Source: Isoetes taiwanensis (taxonomy: Eukaryota > Streptophyta > Lycopodiopsida > Isoetales > Isoetaceae). From it: a DNA stretch of 64,000 nt. A program made the position numbers and the translations under genes. Below are positions 12,501 through 24,058 of this stretch, piece by piece. Position 1 is the stretch's first letter. The number at the start of each line of letters is the position of its first letter. Where the stretch lies: the NCBI GenBank assembly GCA_021234155.1, contig JAJEKV010000010.1, positions 22,902,833 through 22,966,832 on the forward strand, in the 5' to 3' direction. A model generated the notes under the pieces. It had not been told where the DNA came from. It did not search any database and saw only the letters and a list, made by a program, of their open reading frames with translations.

Positions 12501-13930
12501 ATCTGTAGTACCTTGACTTTTAGCATATAGTGACATACATTAGAACTGACAGTTCATGGCTTTTAATTTCTCATGATAATTTGAGTTCAGGTAACATGGA
12601 TAGACTTGAGGTATATGGGCTTTACAATGCCTTTTAGCTGCCACCTACCTGAATTTCGCTCAAGATGACGTTATTTTCACATTTTCGACATACCCCGATC
12701 GAATATTGTTTATTATCTCGCAACATTATCCACATGTGGAATTGAATTGATATTCTTATTTAGTTCACTCAAATAGTGCCCATTGAGTTGGTTACAACAA
12801 TTAGTTTGAGCAGTGAATTTCTGTGTCCATATGTTTACCACATCTACAGTCCCATATCTCTGATTATCTGCTTGCTTCTTAACATCTCATGCTTTTTATT
12901 TCCTAACATGTGCAATTATACATAAGCAAATTATATTTCTTGAACATTTAGAAGGTTGATACGAAGATAAACGATGCATTCGTCATTTGTCGATGAACAA
13001 TTACATTTGAACACTACGTTTGTTCATGTCTGACCCATACGTCCCTTCATCTAGCTTTATGCTAGAATCGCTTGGGATGCAACTTTATGCCGCAGGTGCT
13101 GCAACTACATATAGCAAACACCATGTCAAAATTGGAACTCCCAGTTAGATGTAGTTAAAGCATACCTACGTTTGCTGAATTTTTATATCTGAATATGTAA
13201 ACCGCGGCTTTATTTCCACATTTTTATTATCTATTGCATTAGCATGTAATGTATGTGGTGGCATCAATCTATAAACTAATATCATCACAAATTTTATAAT
13301 CAATTAATATAAGGTGCAAGAGCAAGGAACGTAAGGAAAGAAAGATGATTATGCATATAAAGCACATGAAAGAGACTAACGCGTATAAGATGTCTATTAA
13401 GCATTCGATCCTTTATATCTTACGAGCATCTTCAGAACAAACTACATTCAATCTCATCAATGAACACCAATCCAATCTCGATTTGATAAATAATGAAAAA
13501 GTGTTGCTCCAATGCAATATTGAAGTTCGCGATTGACCTTTAAAAGTCCTATATATATAACATGATGGCATTTAGCAGACATGCTAGCTGGCACACTTCC
13601 AATGCCATCTAGCAAGTTTGAGTATACCATATTTCTCATGAGGTAGCACTTCCAATGCCACCTAGCAAGTTCGATATGTTATATTTTTCTTGAGGTTTCT
13701 TCAAATATCTCACTTTCCCTATGGTTACTATCATTCCCTTATACCTTGCATCTTTGTATGAGTAAGCTTACACAATATAATAAACTTGATAGGCATGCAA
13801 TGGTATTGGCATACATGAGATCGGATGCTTCACATTCCTTTCGCGCTGCATTTTCGAATTTCCCTAATGACATTTCCTTGGATCAACTCTCTTACTTTTA
13901 AATACCTAGGAAAAGAAATTCGAATTGAAC
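9546..13930. other. No recognisable gene
   Basis: Low-coding AT-rich sequence. A local duplicated block ('acttccaatgcca[t/c]ctagcaagtt[t/c]g') lies at 13,597 and 13,649. Part of this interval probably belongs to the Helitron whose 3' end is at 13,945-13,972, but I could not fix its 5' end. Confidence 0.4.
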
Positions 13931-13944
13931 TTGAAAACTTCAAA

Positions 13945-13972
13945 GCCCGGCAACGCCGGGCACCATAACTAG
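13945..13972 (+). mobile_element. Helitron 3' terminus (plus orientation)
   Basis: A 6-bp stem GCCCGG-CAACG-CCGGGC (13,945-13,961) is followed after seven bases (ACCATAA) by CTAG and then T. This is the standard Helitron 3' end: a terminal hairpin upstream of CTRR, inserted before T. The body lies to the left. A close relative in inverse orientation is at 16,968-16,995. Confidence 0.8.
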
Positions 13973-14289
13973 TAGTTTTAGTATGAGCTTTCAAAGGGCA
14001 TTCAGAAGCTTTCTCAGTTCTCTCAATATTTAGCATATATCTTTAAGCATCAATCGTCCTAAAAAAAAATTCCCTTTATTGTAAAATCATTCTGTTGATT
14101 CTTTCATGCCATACCTTGGCATCATTTTAGAATTCTTGATCCTGTGAACATCCAAACATTCAGATAAAACGGACAGAAAAGACATGATTGCCTTGTATTG
14201 TTCCCTTAATCTGGTTATCATGTATTTGATCTACATATCAATATGATCATGGTATTTCTCCGAGTAGGATAAAAGCAAACAAAAGGATG

Positions 14290-14780
14290 AAATGACATGA
14301 CCAGAAAGGTTTACATATCACTTACTTACAAATCTATGCTTACAAGTTTGCATCAAAAAGCTTACAAGTTTTATGCTCTCCTTTCAAAGATTTTGACGGC
14401 ACAGAGGGCATGCTCTAGTAGTCTCCACTGCTCCAGCCAGATAACAGAGCCAGAAGGCAGCTCCTACAGTAGAGGTCAGGGCAGAGCTCCTACAAAAGGT
14501 GTTTCATTCGAGAATTGAGACATAAGAGAATGAGGAGTACTCTCTAGATTGCTAAAATGAATTTACCTTCCGAGTTCAGAGTTCGATAGCAGGGCAGCAG
14601 GCTCCTCTAGTCCAAAAGATATAGTAGACTCCTTCAACACTTTAGCAGCAGTAGTCCCGATCCAACATCAGGCCACACATCCGACACTAAGCCGCCAAAA
14701 GCGGCGAACAAGGGGAAAAAATAGCTCTTTTTGTGGTATTTCGACATTTTCTTTGTTGTTTCTTTGTAAATTTAATGCTA
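14290..14780. other. No recognisable gene
   Basis: Only short ORFs without known motifs. It includes a small 'cttacaag' repeat (14,339, 14,361) and a near repeat 'ggcagctcctacag/ggcagagctcctaca'. Confidence 0.35.
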
Positions 14781-14789
14781 AACAAAATT

Positions 14790-14950
14790 TGCTACCGGGA
14801 ACTCAAGTTCCATTTATGGGAACTTCGTCCGGAACTTAGTTCCCGGTAGCACATGTCGTGGGAACTTGGCTAGAAGTTCCCGGAACTCTGGACCCTCGGG
14901 AACGGAGTTGGGAACGGGAACCAAGTTCGGAACTTGGTTCCCGGTAGCTA
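14790..14950. repeat. Fold-back GGGAAC/GTTCCC repeat block
   Basis: GCTACCGGGAAC near 14,792 faces GTTCCCGGTAGC near 14,842 and again near 14,938. GGGAACTT/AAGTTCCC copies fill the interval. It is related in composition to the GGGAAC block at 4.2 kb. Confidence 0.65.
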
Positions 14951-14954
14951 TGCT

Positions 14955-15470
14955 ATCGGCTGATAATTCTTCTTGGAAATTCGCCTTTGCATTAGTTGCA
15001 CCATTTTCAGCAATTTCGATCCCCAAAGTCAATATAATATGTTCTACCATGAAATGGACATCAGCTTGAGAATAGTGACATGTCTTTGGTCATGCATAGC
15101 CATGGTTTATTCTCACCAGCAATGGTATCAAGAAAATCCAAAAGTAAGTGTGCCAGCCTGAAAACCAACCTTATTATTTAGAAAGTGTTTGATATGAAGA
15201 TTGTCCTGTCTTTTTTAATCATATGCACCATGGATATTTAAAAGAAGAAAGACAATCACAAATGCCCATAAATAAGCACTGCAAAAAATTAGCAACAAAC
15301 AGCATATAACAAACATTTATCCAAACAACTCCGATGACGACAAATAAGTTCTAAAGGTTTTCTGTACCTACCTGACACCAACAATCTTCTTGAAATCATC
15401 TTCAAGCAGTTCCATCACATGATGATGGAAATTAAAGTGACAATTTGGCGTGTGGATCTGGTTGCAAAGA
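14955..15470 (-). pseudogene. MLO-family membrane protein, exon fragments
   Basis: A minus-strand exon at about 15,372-15,458 encodes CHFNFHHHVMELLEDDFKKI. This matches the conserved cytoplasmic-loop motif of plant MLO seven-transmembrane proteins (FNFH-x-Y-x(4)-LEDDFK-x-VVGIS). It is bounded by a GTAGGT donor and a CAACCAG acceptor. A second block, about 15,030-14,970, reads VEHIILTLGIEIAENGA and fits the following MLO segment (K-L-E-x-I-I-x-x-x-A-L-E-I). Between them lies LLDFLDTIAGENKPW, a decayed match. The usual intervening transmembrane segment is disrupted and no N-terminal MLO exons are seen. The fragment lies just downstream of the broken receptor kinase exon (15,540-15,645) on the same strand. 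Confidence 0.6.
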
Positions 15471-17150
15471 ATGCAGAATAATTAGACAAAAGATACATCT
15501 ATAAACAGCGATCCTAATGGCTGGAAATGCATACCTTATTCTTGTGGTGCACATGGGATAGCAACTCTACTTCTGTTTTGAATTCTGGTGGGCCCTGTAG
15601 ACTCCCTGCTTCAGGTTTCTTGATTGCAACCTTCCTTTATACACCTGCAAGAAAACAAATTAAAGACATCCAATAGAAGATAACTCATGAGAACTAATCT
15701 AGCATTTCTGCCTTTCCGTAGCCTCCATGACCTATTTCCTTGCTCCACTAAATTTGTCTGTTGAGCAGATGTGAAGAATCTGGCCCCTTTTAACTGTGGA
15801 CTGCTACCACTTGTTTTACTACCTGCTCCCCACGAAGCTGAAACATCATAAAATGAAAAGTTTTGAGGCTAGTGCTATAGTATCTCCATAAAGCTTTTCA
15901 ATATTTAATGTGCCAAGCCATTCAATCCTCATAAAATGCATAAGGGCATTGCAGTTCTTTGACCTGAGGTGTTTAGACAGATAAAGAAATAGGCAAAATC
16001 GAAAAGGATTAAGGCGACACTTTAAGTAAGATGGGATTTCCTTCTTGTGATAATGATGTGTTGAAGATAATATTAGTTTCTACACAATAAGACAACTGAA
16101 GCAGTTCTTGACCTAAGCGGAGATGCTACATCAAACAAGATTATTTACATTATTATGCATTCAAACAGGACCAAGATTTACCAAATTGTTTTGAGAGATT
16201 CGTTGCCTCAGTAGCTAAATTCCGATGCTTTAAGGCATAAATGCCGATAGCTAAGTATGAGAGATTCGTTGCCTCAGTAGCTAAATTCCGATACTAAGTA
16301 TGATAGCAATTGCGGCTACCAGGCCTACAACAATCCCAATCAAAGCTGCTCCATGTATTCATTGGCTCTGCCTACCTCCACCTGTGGGCTTATGCATTAA
16401 ACAGCGAAAGTGGCAGAAAAAAATACAAAGACCATATCTGAGTAAAACTTACCACGTGGTGGTGTTTTGTAATTTGGTCAAACTCATCATCAGTTAATGA
16501 ATTCTCAGTTGTATTTGAAAACAAATACACTGTTGCTATTATCCTTGAATTTGATGTTACTCTTCCATAATGCACCCATACTTGGCCATTAGTGAGATTA
16601 GGCGCTTTTTGCAGCACATTTGTAAGTTTTTTCATTCTCTCCTCGTTGAGGTCAGCACAAGGGGGAGAAGTCAGCAGTATTTCAATGATATATGGATATT
16701 GGCATGTACAAGTGACTGGATTCTGAATTTCCTGTAAACAGTCAATAACTTTGCAAGATGAACTAGGAGAAGATACAGATGTGTTAGTGGAAGTGTTTGG
16801 ATGCATTGCATACTTTGGCAGAGAGGCTATAGTAAGTACTGTTACACACAGGATTTCCAAAGAGCCTGCAGAATGAGTGAGAAAGCTAGGAACCAGTTTC
16901 CAAACACTCGCATAACAATAACCGTACTCCCTCCAAAGGCGACATCTGTAATATCGTTATAATCAAACTAGTTATGGTGCCCAGCGTTGCTGGGCATAAT
17001 TTGGAACCTGCAAATGTTGGGGTGCCTATAATATTAAGTGATATTGCTTCTTGGTGGTATTAGACATGTTATTGTTGATTCTTCTATATACTCATTTGCA
17101 ATTGGTTTTGATCTTTTCAATTTCTCTTCTGAATAGTCTAAAGAGTTTGG

Positions 17151-17185
17151 AGGAGGAGGAGGAGGAGGAGGAGGAGGAGGAGAAG
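17151..17185. repeat. (GGA)n microsatellite
   Basis: About ten GGA triplets at 17,151-17,182. The proline-rich minus-strand ORF over it is a repeat artefact. Confidence 0.9.
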
Positions 17186-18959
17186 GCTTTCTTTGTTTTG
17201 TATTATTTCCTTTGATCAAATGTCTTAATATTTTCTACGCATAGGTTGAATGTTTAGAAACATGTAGAAATTAGAAATACATTTAGCATATAGATAAACC
17301 AATTTTGATATTGTTGTAACGTCCATAAAAGAGTTATTATCTCTTTTCAACTTACAATCTGCAGTGGATTGCCATTTTCTGTTAAGTGCCAGCATTACTA
17401 CGTCCAAACCCCGTATTAGTCAGATGATGAATCAAGCCTACATTAGCGATTGCTCAGGAGCACTATTTTGGAGCAAAGAAAATGAACCTTTTATTAGAGT
17501 TACAGAATATTGGCAAAGTGCACACATACTATATAGCGAACTCTTCCCAACCGCAGAATGCTAAAATATAATTATATAAGTTGATTAATGATGGCAAGAA
17601 CATCATGGACATTGTGCTTGATTACCTCTATCTGCACCATATCTATTAATGTAGAGTGGTATGGTATTTCTTAATGTAGAGTGGTATTTTTGAATGAAGT
17701 TTGAACCATCTGAATGTCTTAATACTTGAAGATGTAGAGAGATGCATGGTCATATTGAGGCATGACACAAAGAATGATTATGGTGTGATGATGTTAGGTA
17801 CTAACAAATGTTTACCACACATATCCTTGTAAACAATATGCTTGCTTCCACATCGCGTGAAAGCACCTGGGTCCTTTTTTCTTTGTAGCAAAGTGTTGAG
17901 ATTTTCCTTGAACCCACCCTAGTGTCTTTTCCAGTATACTCTTTCTTACCTCTTTTCGGAGGAATGAAGAGCAAGAGCCAAGCCAGACCCAATAAATACA
18001 GCACATAAGCCCTCGATCCAGGTGCCTTCCTAGCCATGGCCCTGTGAAAAACTGCTGCAACATAATAATGTAGCACAATGCTCCACTGCATCAAAGCTCC
18101 CACTTTAGCTCGAATTTTATTCCCTGAACAAACTGTATAGCAGCAAACATACAAAATAATTTCCACTGAAGCGGTGCGGGAATATGAAAATCGAAGGCGC
18201 TCTTTTGCACTAATGCCATGATAACTTGCCCGCATGGATAGGTTTATTATCGAGGTCTGTATTATTTGGGCTATAAAATGTGACATGCATACCCAAGTGT
18301 TAGAAGAGACTTGTTGATGTTGGTCTGCCTCTTTAAGAGGATCACCTTCTGCACCGGATGACCTTTGCCTTCCAACGAGAAAATGACAAAGAGGCCACTT
18401 CATTAGCATGCATTATCTGTACAATAAAAGAAACGAAAGATTAGGCATTATGAGACCTCTCAACCCACAACAAAACAAACAGAAAAAACAAACAGAGAGC
18501 TAGATAAGGCTAGACTTGCTTGCAGGCTATGGCGCTTGCAAGTCCAATTCTCGCCGCCATATATTTAGGTTGGTCCAGTCTAGCTCCATGTAAGTATGAC
18601 ATGCTTAAGCGAGAGATATACTTCGCCAAGATGGATTAAGGTTATAAATCATGGCCCCGATACTATGCACAATACGAATGCTAGCAAGTGGATGCCCATC
18701 TGAATGCCAAATGCTATTCAGAAGCAACCAACAAAGCTCAGAATTGTTTATATTTGGAGCAAGAAGAAAAGCTTCCTTATACAAAACATAGCCAACAACC
18801 CAACTCTTCTAGCAAAGCCATGAAGAGCCAAAGAGAATTTAACTTTTGTATTCATCTTTTATACAAACGAAAGTAGCAGTATGGTGTATACCTCCACTGC
18901 AGTATGCATGGTCGGCAATGAAGTTTCCGTAGATAGGAAAAAATTATCTCACTTCAAGA

Positions 18960-19150
18960 GATACTAAATGAGACCATCGATCTTGCCGGAATCGAAAACC
19001 TAGAGAAGAGAAGCCCGAACATGAGCTTGTGATCCTGATGTGGGCTCAATGTGGAGAAGGGTGTCTATCCCATACATGGTAATGCAGGCACACACCATTA
19101 CGATTGTAAATGTATAGGCATCTCATTCTGTTGGGCGCCGGAGGAGCCAT
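18960..19150 (-). pseudogene. TRAPPC1/BET5 5' gene fragment
   Basis: From ATG at 19,150 the minus strand reads MAPPAPNRMRCLYIYNRNGV then CLHYHVWDR. After a two-base insertion (or one-base loss) it continues in another frame as TLSPHQDHKLMFGLLFS. This is the N-terminus of the longin-fold TRAPP subunit TRAPPC1 (yeast Bet5): a Y-x-F/Y-NRNG-x-CL strand followed by DHKLMFGLLFSL. TRAPP tethers vesicles in ER-Golgi traffic. Only the first third is present. The CCCTAAAA-rich sequence upstream looks like a native 5' UTR. A second copy lies in the duplicated block (ATG at 23,500). It is probably a captured fragment inside the Helitron and not functional. Confidence 0.65.
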
Positions 19151-19703
19151 GCCAAATCCCCGCGCTTCTCTCCGTTTTTGCAAGCCCTAAAAATCGCCCT
19201 AAAAATCCTGACCATCGAAATTACTAAGATGGATCTCAGCCAACCAATCTAAGGCTGGATCCAAATCCAGGAATTACAACAAAACATTATAATATAAGAT
19301 GTCCTGACAACATGCAAAAAAACATGAAAATTAGTAATAACCAAATCGCAAGGACAAACAGAGGAGTTTCAATATTAATAAAAACTTATAAGTGCACAAG
19401 TTCAGGCAAAGAGCAAATTTCTTTTGGAATTTTGTCTGATAGGGAATTGTTGTTGAAATGGCTGAGACATGATTTCCAGCATATCATTATTTTATCAAGA
19501 ATTAGTTATAATATTGTATGCACAGAATACTCAAGTGACCTGCCGCTGTAAGATTGTCGAGGCCGAGTGCATATTGACTTGAGATTGGCAACTCACCCTG
19601 AAGAAGGTTCTCAGATATGTCAAATCATGAAAGGTTTGCTAGGTTGCCTAAGGTGGGAGGTATGCTTCCTGTCAAATTATTTTTGTTCAACCAATAAAAA
19701 TGT

Positions 19704-19708
19704 ACCGT
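19704..19708. repeat. Gypsy target-site duplication ACCGT (left)
   Basis: ACCGT precedes the LTR start at 19,709 and is identical to the five bases after the right LTR (37,111-37,115). The copy-B equivalent at 24,054-24,058 is ACCGC. Confidence 0.8.
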
Positions 19709-21350
19709 TGTGACGCTCCCTGCTAAACATACGGCGCCCGGCCGTACACTCGGCAGGAAATCCCCCGTCCGGCTCAACAACCGCACAGGCCCTCCGTCTA
19801 TCCCGCACTCTGGAACTCCCGAGGTGCGGGAAGGGGACACGAAGGTGTCTTGCGCGCCCTTCCCCTATGGGCTCCTATCACAGCGGAAGCATAAACACGT
19901 CAGAACTAGCAATACAATACCATATGCTACCTCGAGGGTAGCTCAACCGCATATCCAGAGATGCAAAGAACATAATCATATACCGTAAAACATGAGAGCT
20001 CCTACCCGTGGCTCCGACACATAGGGTAGTCGACTGACTGGATAGGCCTCAAGATAGAGCAGACCGAGTCATAACAATGGCGGGGCTGGCATAAGACAAT
20101 GGCTAGGGTTGACCACTCCATCCGCCCCTCCTGTGCATACTTTGCAGATGGGCTAGACCAAGCTGTGGCATGACTCTAACCTTCCGGATACGCAATCCCA
20201 TGGCATCACCCATCGGGACTACTCCAGGTTGCATCTCCCTGGTCCGATGAGGTAGGAAGGGTTGCATCTCCCCTTCCCGGGGTCTAGAGGCTCCACGGGC
20301 GGCTAGAGAATCGTGGCGACACCACGATTAAATACCCATCGAACCCCCAAAACAAGAGCCAAGCCGACACTTGCAACTCTTGAGAGGCGGGCGACACCAT
20401 TGCCCCCAGAGGTGTCGGACCCATGCTCGCCCACACGGTGACCGACCATAAGCCTAGCCCACTATGGGATCCCCCGAAGCCCCCACTCGGCAGGGATCCA
20501 CCCTCCATCTTGCCTCCAGCCCCGTTATGTGGTGCTGAGTCACATCATAGCCTCCATAGCCCGGTGGGTTCCTATGCACAGCCGCATATAATAGGAACTA
20601 AAGGATCTACACTAGGAGCATACTACATATGGCCCTAGGTCTCTACCCCCCTTCCCCACACAAGAGGAGCAACATGATCAACCAATATCACATGCATCAC
20701 ATCATGATCAATATCAATCATATGAACATCTTAACCTAAACATACATAGCTAACTAACAGTTAGGGTTCCTTGATTAGGGTTCAAGATGTTCAACAAAGG
20801 ATCTAGGGTGGCTCTACTCTAGACACGAATCACTAACCCATCTGGAGTGCTAACTTCCAGATGAACTAACATGAACTCTACTCAACCTACCTCCTCCGTA
20901 AGGCGCTTCCTCCCATTCCCCGGCATCTCCATGCTCCTAGGCGTGGTCCAAGGCCTGCTCCCTCTACGATCATACACACCTTCCGTGGGCTGCTGCCCCC
21001 CTGGCTAGGCTATGCCGAATCGGTGCTCAAACGGAGTTTGGGCACGCGGATGAGAGTTCAGGTGCTAGGTCAGGAAAAAGGATCTAGGGTTAGGGTTAGG
21101 GCTCATATAGGTGTGGGTCCACATGGGATGCTACGTGGCACCACTAAGATGGGGCCGTGTGGCGGTTGCCCACTAGGATAAGGCCATGTGGAAATGGGCC
21201 TTATCCTAAGGTTATCTAAGTTAAACAATTAACTTAGATGTGCACCCCTTGCCACTTATCCAAGGCATACAAGGCTACCTGGGTAGGCTTTGTATGGTGA
21301 TTCGAGGAGAATATAATGTATTTATGGCGTATATTCCCTTGAACGTCACA
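19709..21350 (-). mobile_element. Extra gypsy LTR in tandem copy A
   Basis: 1,642-bp LTR bounded by TGTGACG...CGTCACA, followed by the PPT (TTCTCCCCCTTAGG on the plus strand). It is highly similar to the LTRs at 24,059-25,700 and 35,465-37,110. It exists because the segmental duplication copied the 3' LTR. Confidence 0.85.
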
Positions 21351-23339
21351 TTCTCCCCCTTAGGACAATCTTTGTCCTCGAAGATTGCGCCTTCTGATGA
21401 CGAGCCTATCTATCCCGCAAAACAACATAAGATCATACACTTAAGTTTAATTTAAACGATCAGCTTCCTATTAAAGTTAAATGTCAAAATTTAGGCTATA
21501 TTTGTACTTATACAAAATTATATAGCCTTAACAAGGTTACTTCTTACAATAATTCAAAACATTATTATAAGAGTTATTAGGGTTCATAATTTAAATTATG
21601 GTTCCCCCCATCTTCTCGTAATGCGCCCCACCTCGAAGCTCCTTCTCACTTGCCTGCACATGGAGCACATTACGTTAGTTTAATTAATAAATTTGTGGTT
21701 TTAGGGGACCACCCCCCTTACCATACCTTGCACTCGATCATGGCCCTTTCGGATTTGAGCTTAAGGACCATTTAAGATGATCCCATCATCGCCCATGATC
21801 AAGTGCTACCTTGTACTCGGTTACCCGGTGCCGAGTACCCCGATTACCTCTATCTGCACCATATCTATTAATGTAGAGTGGTATGGTATTTCTTAATGTA
21901 GAGTGGTATTTTTGAATGAAGTTTGAACCATCTGAATGTCTTAATACTTGAAGATGTAGAGAGATGCATGGTCATATTGAGGCATGACACAAAGAATGAT
22001 TATGGTGTGATGATGTTAGGTACTAACAAATGTTTACCACACATATCCTTGTAAACAATATGCTTGCTTCCACATCGCGTGAAAGCACCTGGGTCCTTTT
22101 TTCTTTGTAGCAAAGTGTTGAGATTTTCCTTGAACCCACCCTAGTGTCTTTTCCAAAGATACTCTTTCTTACCTCTTTTCGGAGGAATGAAGAGCAAGAG
22201 CCAAGCCGGACCCAATAAATACTGACACACATAAGCCCTCGATCCGGTGCCTTCCTAGCCATGGCCCCAATGAAAAAACTGCTTTTAACATAATAATGTA
22301 GCACAATGCTCCAATCGCATCAAAGCTCCCACTTTAGCTCGAATTTTATTCCACTGAACAAACTGTGATCAATTTGAAACTGTATAGCAGCAAACATACA
22401 AAATAATTTCCACAGGCAAACAGTAGTGCGGGAATATGAAAATCGGCGCACTCTTTTTTGCACTAATGCCATGATAACTTGCCTGCATGGATAGGTTTAT
22501 TATCGAGGTCTCAGTTATTTGGGCTATAAAATGTGACATGCATACCCAAGTGTTAGAAGAGACTTGTTGATGTTGGCTGCCTCTTTAAGAGGATCACCTT
22601 ACACGCACCGGATGACCTTTGCTGTTCCAACGAAAAATGACAAAGAGGCCACTTCATTAGCATGCATTATCGTACAATAAAAGAAACGAAAAGATTAGGC
22701 ATTATGAGACCTCTCAACCCACAACAAAACAAACGGAAAAACAAACAGAGAGCTAGATAAGGCTAGACTTGCTGCGGTATGGCGTTTGCAAGTCCAATTC
22801 TCGCCCATATATTTAGGTTGGTCCAGTCTAGCTCCATGTAAGTATGACATGCTTAAGCGAGAGATATACTTCGCCAAGATGGATTAAGGTTATAAATCAT
22901 GGCCCCGATACTATGCACCTGAGAATGCTAGCAAGTGGATGCCCATCCCAATGCCAAATGCTATTCGTAGCAACCAACAAAGCTCAAATTGTTTATATTT
23001 GGAGCAAGAAGAAAAGCTTCCTTATACAAAATATAGCCAACAACCCAACTCTTCTAGCAAAGCCATGAAGAGCCAAAGAGAATTTAACTTTTGTATTCAT
23101 CTTTTATACAAACGAAAGTAGCAAAGATGGTGTATACCTCCACTGCAAAGATGCATGGTCGGCAATGAAAGTTTCCGTAGATAGGAAAAAATTATCTCAC
23201 TTCAAGAGATACTAAATGAGACCATCGATCTTGCCGGAATCGAAAACCTAGAGAAGAGAAGCCCGAACATGAGCTTGTGATCCTGATGTGGGCTCAATGT
23301 GGAGAAGGGTGTCTATCCCATACATGGTAATGGTGCCGG

Positions 23340-23500
23340 AATCGAAAACCTAGAGAAGAGAAGCCCGAACATGAGCTTGTGATCCTGATGCGGGCTCAAT
23401 GTGGAGAAGGGTGTCTATCCCATACATGGTAATGCAGGCACACACCATTACGATTGTAAATGTATAGGCATCTCATTCTGTTGGGCGCCGGAGGAGCCAT
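23340..23500 (-). pseudogene. TRAPPC1 fragment, second copy
   Basis: This is the copy-B equivalent of the fragment at 18,960-19,150, with its ATG at 23,500 and the same frame break. A 102-bp tandem duplication here repeats the DHKLMFG-coding stretch. Confidence 0.6.
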
Positions 23501-24058
23501 GCCAAATCCCCGCGCTTCTCTCCGTTTTTGCAAGCCCTAAAAATCGCCCTAAAAATCCTGACCATCGAAATTACTAAGATGGATCTCAGCCAACCAATCT
23601 AGGGCTGGATCCAAATCCAGGAATTACAACAAAACATTATAATATAAGATGTCCTGACAACATGCAAAAAAACATGAAAATTAGTAATAACCAAATCGCA
23701 AGGACAAACAGAGGAGTTTCAATATTAATAAAAACTTATAAGTGCACAAGTTCAGGCAAAGAGCAAATTTCTTTTGGAATTTTGTCTGATAGGGAATTGT
23801 TGTTGAAATGGCTGAGACATGATTTCCAGCATATCATTATTTTATCAAGAATTAGTTATAATATTGTATGCACAGAATACTCAAGTGACCTGCCGCTGTA
23901 AGATTGTCGAGGCCGAGTGCATATTGACTTGAGATTGGCAACTCACCCTGAAGAAGGTTCTCAGATATGTCAAATCATGAAAGGTTTGCTAGGTTGCCTA
24001 AGGTGGGAGGTATGCTTCCTGTCAAATTATTTTTGTTCAACCAATAAAAATGTACCGC

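Larger units (their letters stand above)
16968..19299 (-). mobile_element. Candidate Helitron carrying a TRAPPC1 gene fragment
   Basis: The minus-strand 3' end has hairpin GCCCAGCAACGCTGGGC (16,979-16,995), ACCATAA, CTAG (16,968-16,971), then T. A plausible 5' end TCTTATATTATAATG starts at 19,299 and is preceded by A, which gives the Helitron insertion signature A|TC...CTAG|T. The 2.3-kb body lies between LRR exons of the receptor kinase gene and contains a gene fragment on the same strand (19,030-19,150). No Rep/helicase is seen, so it would be non-autonomous. The 5' boundary is less certain than the 3' end. Confidence 0.6.
15537..19708 (-). pseudogene. LRR-VIII-1 type receptor kinase, 3' part (LRRs, Cys-rich stalk, TM, start of kinase)
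   Basis: Minus-strand pieces in the order expected for plant LRR-VIII-1 receptor kinases (the HPCA1-related clade): an LRR exon at 19,700-19,551 (NKNNLTGSIPPTLGNLANLS, then a premature TGA where this clade has Trp, then ENLLQGELPISSQYALGLDN); an LRR exon at 19,461-19,391 (NNNSLSDKIPKEICSLPELV); LFGNPVCNSTYYS near 16,860; the C-x-C-x-YPY stalk CTCQYPYIIEILL near 16,710; a TM segment at 16,355-16,292 (LIGIVVGLVAAIAIILSI); a juxtamembrane PQLKGARFFTSAQ at 15,845-15,735; and kinase subdomains I-III ([25 protein letters not shown]) at 15,646-15,537. The rest of the kinase is absent and MLO exons follow. The gene is interrupted by a Helitron and by the gypsy element, and its LRR exons recur in the tandem copy at 23.7-24.06 kb. 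The 5' exons lie at 37.1-37.75 kb. Confidence 0.75.

Noticed and set aside
17801-18409. 202-codon minus-strand ORF
   Set aside because: No family motif; the equivalent in the second tandem copy is broken by many indels, so it is not conserved as coding.
19710-20640. ORFs of 70-116 codons in LTR copies
   Set aside because: They lie in noncoding LTR sequence in several frames and strands and are repeated only because the LTR is repeated.
21083-21100. Telomeric repeats (GGGTTA)n
   Set aside because: Only about three units, present at the same place in each gypsy LTR next to a TATA-like box. They are part of the LTR promoter, not an interstitial telomere.
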